From an uncultured Pseudohongiella sp. (GTDB lineage Bacteria > Pseudomonadota > Gammaproteobacteria > Pseudomonadales > Pseudohongiellaceae), in the NCBI GenBank assembly GCA_902537815.1, contig CACBCS010000009.1, positions 1 through 64,000 on the forward strand: 64,000 bases of DNA, given 5' to 3'. A program made the translations under genes and the position numbers. This document shows positions 36,533 to 45,461 of this stretch, piece after piece (position 1 is the stretch's first letter; each line of letters opens with the position of its first letter). Under the pieces are notes generated by a model. That model ran no database searches. It saw only the letters and a program-made list of their open reading frames with translations, and was not told the DNA's origin.

Positions 36533-37099
36533 TTATTCCTGTATTTTCCGCGCTTTCGTCGCGCGGCGCGCAGCCGCTTTAGCATTCTCCGCCGCAGCTG
36601 CTGCAATTTTTCTGTCTTTATCGCCTGATCTGTCTGCCAGAGCGCGCAATTTGACCGCGTATTTTTTTGCGCGATTAGCCTCTGTCGCTGCCTCTTCTCG
36701 ATCTCGCTTTTTATTCCACTTTCTTACAAAGGCGTTTATCGCCCTGTCCAGGTCTTCTTTCCGCTTAACCTTCTCTTCCCGTTTTCGAAGTATTTCTGCT
36801 TCCGCAAACTCTACTGCGCGAGCCTTGGCCTTGGCGGTACGCAAATTGGCTTTCGCTATCGCTGCTTTGGCTGCCGCTTTACCGGCGATTTTTTTTGCCT
36901 GTTCAAGCGACCGTCGCAGAGCATTTCGTCTGCTGCTGCCCGGGCTGGCTGTCCTAAAAGCTGATCTCGTCGTGGCGACAGCATCTCTGGCTCTTCGATG
37001 CTCCTTAACCGCGCATTTAAGCTTTTTCTGATGTTTGTGTACGCTTTCAGAAGCCTTGACCAGGACCGCGCTTGACTGCTGCTTTCCACGCTTTTCTAT
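36533..37099 (-). CDS. Basic coiled-coil-like protein of unknown function (non-canonical ATA start, or start-codon mutant)
   Basis: Open frame in phase with ORF 36533-36844, extending to an in-frame ATA at 37097-37099 with AAAGGA SD at 37106-37111 (6-nt spacing); K/A/R/E-rich throughout (EKRGKQQSSAVLVKASESVHKHQKKLKCAVKEHRRARDAVATTRSAF...). Confidence 0.5.
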   Translation of the reverse strand: MEKRGKQQSSAVLVKASESVHKHQKKLKCAVKEHRRARDAVATTRSAFRTASPGSSRRNALRRSLEQAKKIAGKAAAKAAIAKANLRTAKAKARAVEFAEAEILRKREEKVKRKEDLDRAINAFVRKWNKKRDREEAATEANRAKKYAVKLRALADRSGDKDRKIAAAAAENAKAAARRATKARKIQE

Positions 37100-37326
37100 T
37101 CGTTGTCCTTTACTGCCTCAGTGAGACTTAGACTCAGTCTAAAATCTTTTTTACTTCCCGCTCTGATCTGCTACGGCTGATTCTTCAAAGTTGACTCTCA
37201 TGGGCTGCCATGAAAACAGCTTCTCTGCTTTGTAAAAAAAGTGCGTAGTGTTGGTAACCCAACTGAAAAAACAAAGCACCAGAACTTGCGGCAACATATC
37301 ACATATTTTTTTCTCTAACACCAAAA

Positions 37327-37344
37327 GCCTCTCGTAAGAGAGGC
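37327..37344 (-). terminator. Hairpin, probable terminator
   Basis: Minus strand GCCTCTC-TTAC-GAGAGGC followed by TTTTGG. Confidence 0.55.
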
Positions 37345-37476
37345 GCTTCTAGGTTATTTCGCTTGCTGACTCAAAAACTTTAAAAAAAAATGAGTTAATA
37401 CGGAACGTTGATTGCAGGATAGATGAGATAGTTTGATGCAGACCACAATGTCGTGAGGTGCTGATGCGATGCGCAA

Positions 37477-37803
37477 TTAAAAGTGCATCCTGTTAGCGCT
37501 TTGCCGTCTTGGCATAATCGCGAATCGTTTTGATGATTTTCGAAAAAACTTATCGCCGTTTAAAATTGTCTGTCCTATTCGCGAATTGAAGTCATTCCGC
37601 GTTTGTTTGAGTTTTTTACTCTTTTTTGCAATGCGTTTTGCCTGTTTCCTCCCTTGCTTCCTGCTTATTTTGCTCGATGTGATTTTAGGTGGCCGGTCAG
37701 ATTCTCTTTTGACGTATCTTAGCGGGCAAAATCCAAACATTGGCCCCATAAACCAACGCAGCAATTCGGGGCAGATAAGGAACGAGGCGGCACCTCGCCC
37801 CAC
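37477..37803 (-). CDS. Small basic protein of unknown function
   Basis: C-terminal ~75 aa very K/R-rich (RKQGRKQAKRIAKKSKKLKQTRNDFNSRIGQ...); start uncertain. Confidence 0.35.
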   Translation of the reverse strand: MGRGAASFLICPELLRWFMGPMFGFCPLRYVKRESDRPPKITSSKISRKQGRKQAKRIAKKSKKLKQTRNDFNSRIGQTILNGDKFFRKSSKRFAIMPRRQSANRMHF

Positions 37804-37884
37804 TGCAGCAGATGTCCTTCAAGATGGAATGAATACTGTTTCATGCGCGCTGTGGCGGCACGCTTTGTACCTAGTATGAATCAG

Positions 37885-38532
37885 TTACGCGAGCGCTGTG
37901 GAAATGGCCTCCCGGATTCTATCCACTGACTCAACACCATCAACTTTGATCACATTGAGATCAGCTCCGTCCTTCTGGAGACCTTCATAAAAACCAACCA
38001 ATGGCTGAGTTTGCTCATGATAAACCGCCAGGCGCTTCCTTACCGTTTCTTCTTCATCGTCGGGTCGCTGAATCAACGGTTCCCCTGAAACATCATCGAT
38101 TCCTGACTCCGCCGGTGGATTGAATTCGATATGATAAACCCGCCCCGAATCCAGATGAACACGGCGCCCGCTCAGTCGCTTCACAATTTCATCATCCGGT
38201 ACGTCTATCTCCAGCACTACATCGATCTCTACACCGGCGGTAACCATAGCTTCCGCCTGAGGAATGGTCCGCGGAAAACCGTCAAATAAAAATCCACTTT
38301 GGCAGTCCGGTTGCGCGATTCGCTCCTTAACTAAGGCAATGATGATATCATCAGTTACTAACGCCCCTGACGCCATCACCAGCTCCACCTTGAGCCCCAA
38401 CTCAGATTTTTCCTTGACTGCTGCTCTCAACATATCGCCCGTCGAAATCTGCGGGATACCGTAGGTCTCCGTAATGTATTTCGCCTGTGTGCCTTTACCA
38501 GCGCCCGGCGCTCCTAACAGTATGATCTTCAT
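37885..38532 (-). CDS. adk: adenylate kinase
   Basis: [39 protein letters not shown]. Confidence 0.99.
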   Translation of the reverse strand: MKIILLGAPGAGKGTQAKYITETYGIPQISTGDMLRAAVKEKSELGLKVELVMASGALVTDDIIIALVKERIAQPDCQSGFLFDGFPRTIPQAEAMVTAGVEIDVVLEIDVPDDEIVKRLSGRRVHLDSGRVYHIEFNPPAESGIDDVSGEPLIQRPDDEEETVRKRLAVYHEQTQPLVGFYEGLQKDGADLNVIKVDGVESVDRIREAISTALA

Positions 38533-38563
38533 ATTGAAGTCTCCTCAGTCTCTGTCCCTTGAA

Positions 38564-39457
38564 TTAAAGCCCTTGTGTTTTTGCCTCTGCCCACAATGTA
38601 TCCAGCTCTTCCAGACTACAACTTTCTAACGATCTGGATTCTGCGCTAAGCCGTGCTTCTATCCATCTGAACCTGTCCTCGAATTTCAGATTAGCTTGTC
38701 GCAGCACTGTCTCCGGCTCAGTTTTCTGATGACGGGCAAGATTAACCGCCGAAAAAAACACATCGCCCAGTTCGCTTGCCGCACGATCGCTATCACCTTC
38801 GCTCAGAGCTTGCTCAAACTCATCCAGCTCTTCCCTTAGCTTGGCAATTACCGATGCAATTTCTGTCCAATCGAAGCCAGCACGCGCGGCCTTCTTCTGC
38901 AGTTTCCGGGCACGCTCCAGCGCCGGCAGAGCCCGCGGCACTTCATCCAGGATGCTGAGAGACTCCGACTGTCCCACATCCGAGTCAGCTGCCTGCTGCT
39001 TGGCACGCTTAATCTCTCTTTCCTTACCCTTGATCTTTTCCCAGTTTGTCACTACCTGTTCCGGGGACAAGTTGACTGATTTGCCAAACGATTCGATAGC
39101 GCCTGTGCTGAACACATGAGGGTGGCGCCGAATCAGTTTCTCTGTCACCGTTTCAGCAACGTCTGCGAAGGAAAAAGTATCGGTCTCTCTGGTGAGTTGC
39201 GAGTAAAAAACAACCTGGAAAAGCAAATCGCCCAGTTCATCTTCCAGATCCATCATGTTCTTACGCTGAATTGCGTCCACTACTTCATAGACTTCTTCGA
39301 TGGTGTACGGAATCAGGCTCTGTATGGTTTGTTCGAGATCCCAGGGACAACCATGTTCAGCGTCTCTCAACATAGCCATGACCTGAAGCAGTTTTTTTAT
39401 GGCATTCGCATCAGCTGCAAATTCAGGGGATTCTGGGTCGTACATAAGACGGATCAA
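38564..39457 (-). CDS. mazG: nucleoside triphosphate pyrophosphohydrolase MazG
   Basis: MAMLRDAEHGCPWDLEQTIQSLIPYTIEEVYEVVDAI, ELGDLLFQVVFYSQL. Confidence 0.97.
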   Translation of the reverse strand: MIRLMYDPESPEFAADANAIKKLLQVMAMLRDAEHGCPWDLEQTIQSLIPYTIEEVYEVVDAIQRKNMMDLEDELGDLLFQVVFYSQLTRETDTFSFADVAETVTEKLIRRHPHVFSTGAIESFGKSVNLSPEQVVTNWEKIKGKEREIKRAKQQAADSDVGQSESLSILDEVPRALPALERARKLQKKAARAGFDWTEIASVIAKLREELDEFEQALSEGDSDRAASELGDVFFSAVNLARHQKTEPETVLRQANLKFEDRFRWIEARLSAESRSLESCSLEELDTLWAEAKTQGL

Positions 39458-40887
39458 TTGTGTTGTTGTTCAAATACAGCCATCGACTCGACATGGGCTG
39501 TGTGAGGAAACATATCCATTACGCCGGCAGATTTCAATTGATAGCCTTGCGCAAGCAACTCGGCGCTGTCTCTGGCCAGCGTAGCCGGGTTACAGGAGAC
39601 ATAAACGATCCGTTTTGGCGAAAATCTGCGCATTTGCTGGATCACTTCGATCGCGCCTGGACGAGGCGGGTCGAGTAAGACCTTGTCGTAGCGCTGCTGC
39701 GCCCATTCAGCATCCTCAAGGGGTTTGAATAAGTCTTCGCAGTAAAACTCCAAACCCTTCAAGCCGTTAAGATCCGCATTTTCATAACCCCGCTCAACCA
39801 TCGTCTGACTGCCTTCGACGCCAACAACCTGCGCTCCCTGTTTAGTAAGCGGCAGAGTAAAGTTACCCAGGCCGCAAAAGAGATCGAGCACACGTTCGCC
39901 GGGCTGGACAGCCATCAGTTCTACTACTCTGGAGACTATTTGACGGTTGATGGGCCCATTAATCTGCGTGAAATCCATAGGATGAAACGCATACTGCACT
40001 TGCTGATCAGGCAAAAAGTATGTGAGTCGCTCTCTGCCGCCGTCTGGATAAATTCTGTGTGCCGAATCGAGCCCTCCCGGTTGCAAATAGCAGTGTATCT
40101 GGTGCTCTGAGGCAAACTGAATCAGCGCGTTCTGATCAGCGGGAGTCAAGGGCTTCAGATGACGAAAAATCAGCGCAATCTCAAGCGGAGCTCCCGGGTC
40201 TGGCTCTGTCTCTCCGGCTGCGACCTCAATCTGTGGAATATCTGCCGCTGAACTTAAGTCGGAAATCAGATTTTTGAGAGTATTGATCAGTTTTGAGACT
40301 TCACTAACCAGAACCCGGCAGTCGTCCATGACCGTGATAAAACTTGAATGCTTCTCCCTGAAACCAACCAGTGCACCACCTTTTTTCTGCACATATCTTA
40401 CCGCCAGCCTGGCTTTTCGCCGGTAGTGCGAGGTATCCGCTGCCAGCTTGGGCAGCAACTTAAAATCACTGGAGGTAAGCCCTGTGCTGTGCTGCAAAAG
40501 GTCGAGCATCATTTCCTGTTTCATTTCCAGCTGCTGATCTGGATGCATGTGCCGCAGCGAACAACCACCGCAGATGTCTGAAACAGGACAGTCCGACTCG
40601 ACTCTTGCATCGCTACTATGCAGAATCTGTTCAGCGCTCAATACGTCGAATTGCGAGCGCGAATGAACGTATCTGGCCAGCACCGTTTCACCCGCCAGAG
40701 CGCCCTCAACGAACGCCACTTTGCCATCGATACGGGCAACTCCTCTTCCCTCATGGCTGAGCGATTCAACGTTCACCTCGATCGGTTCGAGCGGGAGTCT
40801 ATGGCGTCGGGATCTACGTGGGCTCATAGGCAGAAAAAACACCTGTCGACAGGTATCGATCTCCACGATCGCAAATGATGGCAACAA
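39454..40887 (-). CDS. rlmD: 23S rRNA (uracil1939-C5)-methyltransferase
   Basis: TRAM domain, CPVSDICGGCSLRHM cluster, VLDLFCGLGNFTLPL, LLDPPRPGA; true start probably the internal Met MSPRRSRRHRLPLEP. Confidence 0.95.
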   Translation of the reverse strand: MLPSFAIVEIDTCRQVFFLPMSPRRSRRHRLPLEPIEVNVESLSHEGRGVARIDGKVAFVEGALAGETVLARYVHSRSQFDVLSAEQILHSSDARVESDCPVSDICGGCSLRHMHPDQQLEMKQEMMLDLLQHSTGLTSSDFKLLPKLAADTSHYRRKARLAVRYVQKKGGALVGFREKHSSFITVMDDCRVLVSEVSKLINTLKNLISDLSSAADIPQIEVAAGETEPDPGAPLEIALIFRHLKPLTPADQNALIQFASEHQIHCYLQPGGLDSAHRIYPDGGRERLTYFLPDQQVQYAFHPMDFTQINGPINRQIVSRVVELMAVQPGERVLDLFCGLGNFTLPLTKQGAQVVGVEGSQTMVERGYENADLNGLKGLEFYCEDLFKPLEDAEWAQQRYDKVLLDPPRPGAIEVIQQMRRFSPKRIVYVSCNPATLARDSAELLAQGYQLKSAGVMDMFPHTAHVESMAVFEQQHN

Positions 40888-41716
40888 TTACTGCGTGCTC
40901 AATTCTTTCCGCCAATTGCAGCGCACCATACACTGAGCCTCCTGATGAAACGCCGCAGAAAACGCCTTCGTTTTCAGCCATTGCCCGCATGATCTGCTCT
41001 GCATCGGACTGATCGATATCAATGACTTCATCGACCAGCTTCCGGTCGAAGATGCGGGGCAGATAAGCCTCGGGCCACCGTCTTATGCCGGGAATCTGGC
41101 TGCCGTCCTTCGGTTGTAAACCGACTATCTGCACGTCAGCATTTTGTTCCTTCAAATAGCGTGAGACGCCCATGATGGTGCCGGTGGTCCCCATAGAGCA
41201 GACAAAATGCGTCACCCCGCCCTGAGTATCACGCCAGATCTCCGGACCCGTGCTGGCGTAATGGGCACTGGGATTATCCACATTAGAAAACTGATCCAAG
41301 ACCCTGCCCCTTCCTTCTGTTTCCATCTTGAGGGCAAGATCCCGGGCACCCTCCATGCCTTGCGCTGAACTCACCAATATCAGTTCAGCACCGTAGGCCA
41401 GCATGGAAGCCTTGCGTTCATCGCTCAAGTTATCCGGCATAATCAATGTCATGCGATAGCCTTTGGCGGCGGCAACCATAGCCAGTGCTATTCCGGTATT
41501 ACCGCTGGTGGCTTCGATCAACCGGTCCCCCGGCGAAATTTCACCCCGACGCTCGGCCTGCAGAATCATGTTTAATGCCGGACGGTCTTTTATCGAACCC
41601 GCAGGGTTGTTTCCCTCGAGTTTCAGCAGGATCGTGTTCTTGTTCGGAACAGGGGTTCGCTGCAGACGCACCAGTGGTGTGTTGCCGATGAGATTGTCGA
41701 TAGAGGGATAGGGCAT
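40814..41716 (-). CDS. cysM: cysteine synthase B
   Basis: IDNLIGNTPLVRLQR, EGNNPAGSIKDRPALNMI, ATSGNTGIALAMVAA. Confidence 0.96.
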   Translation of the reverse strand: MPYPSIDNLIGNTPLVRLQRTPVPNKNTILLKLEGNNPAGSIKDRPALNMILQAERRGEISPGDRLIEATSGNTGIALAMVAAAKGYRMTLIMPDNLSDERKASMLAYGAELILVSSAQGMEGARDLALKMETEGRGRVLDQFSNVDNPSAHYASTGPEIWRDTQGGVTHFVCSMGTTGTIMGVSRYLKEQNADVQIVGLQPKDGSQIPGIRRWPEAYLPRIFDRKLVDEVIDIDQSDAEQIMRAMAENEGVFCGVSSGGSVYGALQLAERIEHAVIVAIICDRGDRYLSTGVFSAYEPT

Positions 41717-41779
41717 GGAAACCAGCGCGTCTGGACGGAGCCGAATTGTACCTTGATTGCTTCCTCGACCAAAGCGACA

Positions 41780-42499
41780 CTAAGTCGAAACTGCAAACAG
41801 CCCCCTGCTGTGCAGCGGTTTGTCGCCCAGATGGGCTGATAACGCCAGTCGAAGCAGGCGTTTCGCCGCCGATACGGTTTGCTCATTAGCGAAATCCATC
41901 TCCCGCAGCGCGATCAGATCAGCCCCTCTGAATTCAGTAGGGCCTGATGCGGCGCCGGCTGACAGACTGCTGGCCTGAAAGCCCAAATCCGGAATGAATC
42001 GGTAGACTGACCCGGCAACAATCGGCAGATCCGTTTTCCAATCATGCTCAAGGTTGATGGCATAGCCAAGCTCTGCCAACAAATTCATTTCGAAACGCCG
42101 CAACAAAGGTTCTAACTGGCTCGTACCCTGTAAAGCTACCAGCGCTTCCCGGTAGCTTTTATACAATCCGGCGTGTTCTTCCTGATTCTGCAGCAAGCGA
42201 CACAGCAACTCGTTAAGGTACAAACCACTGAACAAACGCTCGCCCTGCAGCCTCATCGCTGACATATTGCTCTCGACCGAAGTCAGTGTCTTGACCTCTC
42301 CTTTACCGCTCACTGAAATCAGCAAGGGCTGAAACAACTGTAGCAAAGCCCGAGAACGTGATTTCTCACGTCGCGCCCCTTTGGCAACCGCGCGAATCAG
42401 GCCGAAGTCGAGAGTGAAAATATCAACCAGCAAACTGGTATTCTGAAAAGGCCTTCGATGGAGGACATAGGCCGGCTGCAGCGTGATCTTGGAATTCAT
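41780..42499 (-). CDS. recO: DNA repair protein RecO
   Basis: AYVLHRRPFQNTSLLVDIFTLDFGLIRAVAKGARREKSRSRALLQ. Confidence 0.96.
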   Translation of the reverse strand: MNSKITLQPAYVLHRRPFQNTSLLVDIFTLDFGLIRAVAKGARREKSRSRALLQLFQPLLISVSGKGEVKTLTSVESNMSAMRLQGERLFSGLYLNELLCRLLQNQEEHAGLYKSYREALVALQGTSQLEPLLRRFEMNLLAELGYAINLEHDWKTDLPIVAGSVYRFIPDLGFQASSLSAGAASGPTEFRGADLIALREMDFANEQTVSAAKRLLRLALSAHLGDKPLHSRGLFAVST

Positions 42500-42512
42500 T
42501 CCCTAACAGCCG

Positions 42513-43418
42513 TTAGTCCAGATACCCTAGGCTCTGCAGGGCGCGCTCATCATCAGCCCATCCCCCTTTCACCTTGACCCACAGATTCAGCATGACTTTG
42601 CCGTCAAACGCCAGCTCCATGTCTGCTCTGGCTGCGGATCCGATTTGCTTCAGGCGGCTCCCGTCATTACCAATTATGATTTTCTTCTGACCGGGTTTGT
42701 CTACGAGTATCAGACCGTGAACATGCGTCACAGCCCCTTCCAGCTTGAAACGTTCAATCTCTACAGTCACTTCATAAGGGAGCTCGTCACCTAGTTGACG
42801 GGTAACTTTTTCGCGTATCATTTCCGCCGCCAAAAAGCGGGAACTTCGGTCAGTCACCTGATCTTCTGGAAAAAGAAAGGGGCCTTCTGGCAAGCTTGCC
42901 TTAACCAGCATCTCTAAGCGCTCAAGATTATGTCCACCAAGAGCAGAAACGGGGATGATCTCACTAAAATCGTGCTTGTTGACCAACTCCTGAATGTGCG
43001 GCAACAGTCGCGCCTTGTCCTGAATCTGGTCAATCTTATTAATCACGAGAATTACTGGCACCTTGCACTTCTGAACTTGCTGCAAGACCAATTCGTCCTC
43101 AGGATTGAAGGTAAGGCGCTCAAGCACGAACAAAACCATATCAACATCCCGCAGCGTGCTGATTACTGTATCGTTCATGACTTTGTTCAGCGCTTTCGTG
43201 TGCTGACTGTGGAGACCTGGGGTGTCTACGAAAACACACTGCGTTTTCTGGTCACTCAGAATGCCAAGAATCCGGTGGCGGGTTGTTTGAGGCTTGCGCG
43301 AGGTGATGCTGATTTTCTGACGCAGTAAATGATTGAGCAATGTCGACTTGCCGACATTCGGACGGCCGATCAGCGCAACGTAGCCGCAGCGTTTCTCTTC
43401 CTGCCCTGTTTCAACCAT
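42513..43418 (-). CDS. era: GTPase Era
   Basis: GYVALIGRPNVGKSTLLNHLLRQKISITSRKPQTTRHRILG. Confidence 0.99.
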   Translation of the reverse strand: MVETGQEEKRCGYVALIGRPNVGKSTLLNHLLRQKISITSRKPQTTRHRILGILSDQKTQCVFVDTPGLHSQHTKALNKVMNDTVISTLRDVDMVLFVLERLTFNPEDELVLQQVQKCKVPVILVINKIDQIQDKARLLPHIQELVNKHDFSEIIPVSALGGHNLERLEMLVKASLPEGPFLFPEDQVTDRSSRFLAAEMIREKVTRQLGDELPYEVTVEIERFKLEGAVTHVHGLILVDKPGQKKIIIGNDGSRLKQIGSAARADMELAFDGKVMLNLWVKVKGGWADDERALQSLGYLD

Positions 43419-43442
43419 GGCATTCCACCCTCAATCGCTGTG

Positions 43443-44129
43443 CTAGTCTGACATCAAGGCTGATTCAAGGCTCTTCAGAGTCTCTAAAGCAGCCTGTTGT
43501 TCTGCCGCTCTCTTGCTGCGGCCCCTGCCCCGGTGAACCCGCTCTAACCCCTCGACCCGACACTCAACCAGGAAACTCTGAGCGTGCGCTTCGCCTTCGA
43601 TAGCCAGCACCTGATAGTCTGGCAAACCGTGACCGGACGCCTGCATTTTTTCCTGTAACCGGGTTTTCGCATCCTTGGTTTGCCGGGCTTCAGGATTGCG
43701 AACAAACTCCAGTGTCCAAGCATCAACCAGTTTTCGGCACGCCGCCAGCCCGCCATCGAGATAAACGGCAGCGACTACGGCCTCAACGGTATCGGCCAAG
43801 ATAGAATCTCTGGACCTACCGCCGCTCTTCAGCTCTCCAGCTCCCAACAGCACATGCTCACCGAGACTCCATTTTCTGCCGATGCCGGCGAGCGCAGACT
43901 TATTCACTATTGAGGAGCGCAGTCGGCTGAGATTGCCCTCGTCAGCACCCGGATGCTGATTGAACAGGGATTCACCAACAATCAAATCCAACAGGGCGTC
44001 ACCAAGAAATTCAAGGCGCTCGTTGTTGTCCGCTCCAAAACTGCGATGCGTCAGCGCCTGCTTCAGCAGCTGAGAATTTTTAAACTGGTAGGCGAGTGTG
44101 GTCTGCAGTTGAACCAGATCCGCACCCAT
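43443..44129 (-). CDS. rnc: ribonuclease III
   Basis: ALTHRSFGADNNERLEFLGDALLDLIV plus C-terminal dsRBD. Confidence 0.99.
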   Translation of the reverse strand: MGADLVQLQTTLAYQFKNSQLLKQALTHRSFGADNNERLEFLGDALLDLIVGESLFNQHPGADEGNLSRLRSSIVNKSALAGIGRKWSLGEHVLLGAGELKSGGRSRDSILADTVEAVVAAVYLDGGLAACRKLVDAWTLEFVRNPEARQTKDAKTRLQEKMQASGHGLPDYQVLAIEGEAHAQSFLVECRVEGLERVHRGRGRSKRAAEQQAALETLKSLESALMSD

Positions 44130-44131
44130 CT

Positions 44132-44509
44132 CTAACGCAGCGACTCATCAAACGTGGCTACGATATCCAGATTCGCAATAAGCGGAACCTGCTTTTCATA
44201 GGCGACTGTGATAATGGCTTCGCCGTTTTCCTTGCGCAAGCCGATGCTGTTGAGGTCGAAATCGGTGACATTGTTTATCCGCAGGGTGCTGGAGATCCTG
44301 TCGCGCACTTCGGTGACAGTCATGCTGTTGGCCTCTCCATTATCAATCAAACCCTGACACAATCCGGTGATCAGATTGTGATCGACATAGAGCGGCCCGA
44401 CTTTCAAGCCAAGGGTAAAAAACAAACCAAGAAGCACCGCAATCAGCAGAACTCCGGCCGAGGAGATTCCTCGCTGGCGAGACAAATTGTTAACCGCTAT
44501 TTTCTTCAT
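44132..44509 (-). CDS. DUF4845-type small membrane protein
   Basis: QRGISSAGVLLIAVLLGLFFTLGLKVGPLYVDHNLI between lepB and rnc. Confidence 0.85.
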   Translation of the reverse strand: MKKIAVNNLSRQRGISSAGVLLIAVLLGLFFTLGLKVGPLYVDHNLITGLCQGLIDNGEANSMTVTEVRDRISSTLRINNVTDFDLNSIGLRKENGEAIITVAYEKQVPLIANLDIVATFDESLR

Positions 44510-44611
44510 TCTTTCTTCTTCTCGCTAATCGATCAGCACTTTGACATGCTGTTGGAGCTTTCACTGCTGCGGAACCTGAAACAGCCCTCTGGCTCCTCGA
44601 GCAGGCTGATC

Positions 44612-45451
44612 TCAGTGGATAAGCTGATTACGGCTGAATGTGGGCAAAGACAAGCCGGGCTCCTTGTGCATCCAGACAGCAACTGCTTTACCGACAATGT
44701 TTTTTTCAGGCACCGCACCCCACTCTCTGCTGTCGGCGCTGTTGTCCCGGTTATCCCCCATCATGAAATAATGCCCGCTCGGAATTACCCATGTCGTGCG
44801 CGTCCGACGCTGACCGACCACGTCAATATACTGAGTGGTATGCGGCACTTCTCCGAGCGTTTCACTGTAGGCCTTGCCGGACAGCGGACCAATACCCGTA
44901 GGCACCTCAATATCGCCCAAATACTGTTTATCGATCAATTGCCCGTTTATGTAGAGATTTTTCTCCTCATAGCGAATGGTATCGCCCGGCAGTCCGATGA
45001 CACGTTTAATGTAATACTTATCCTCATGAGGTGGGATGAAAACCATGACTTCCCCGCGCTTTGGGTCGTCGACATCCAGAATTTTCGTGCCAATGACCGG
45101 TAAGCGGACCCCATAGGCGTACTTGTTGACCAGGATAAAGTCACCGACCTCCAGCGTCGGGATCATTGAACCGGTCGGAATCTGAAACGGTTCAACCAGA
45201 AACGAGCGCAGCAGGAAAACAATCAACAATACCGGAAAAAACGATTTTGCATACTCAATAACGAGCGGCTCCTGACTCAAATCGGCAACTGCGCGATTGA
45301 TCTCTTCCTCGCTCTTGCCCTTACTGCCAGTTCGTCGGTAGTTATCAACGGCTTCAGTCCGGGATTTCTTAATCAGCATGGAATCCAGAGCCCACAGGAA
45401 CCCGCAAAACGCGACCAGCACGAACAAAACCAGCGAAAAATCAATATTCAT
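44612..45451 (-). CDS. lepB: signal peptidase I
   Basis: FLVEPFQIPTGSMIPTLEVGDFILVNKYAYG, YYIKRVIGLPGD, MMGDNRDNSADSR. Confidence 0.98.
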   Translation of the reverse strand: MNIDFSLVLFVLVAFCGFLWALDSMLIKKSRTEAVDNYRRTGSKGKSEEEINRAVADLSQEPLVIEYAKSFFPVLLIVFLLRSFLVEPFQIPTGSMIPTLEVGDFILVNKYAYGVRLPVIGTKILDVDDPKRGEVMVFIPPHEDKYYIKRVIGLPGDTIRYEEKNLYINGQLIDKQYLGDIEVPTGIGPLSGKAYSETLGEVPHTTQYIDVVGQRRTRTTWVIPSGHYFMMGDNRDNSADSREWGAVPEKNIVGKAVAVWMHKEPGLSLPTFSRNQLIH

Positions 45452-45461
45452 CTGCGTCTAC

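Noticed and set aside
36856-37089. Minus-strand ORF MESSSQARSWSRLLKAYTNIRKSL...
   Set aside because: Alternate frame of the K/R/A-rich frame that continues ORF 36533-36844; composition favours the other frame.
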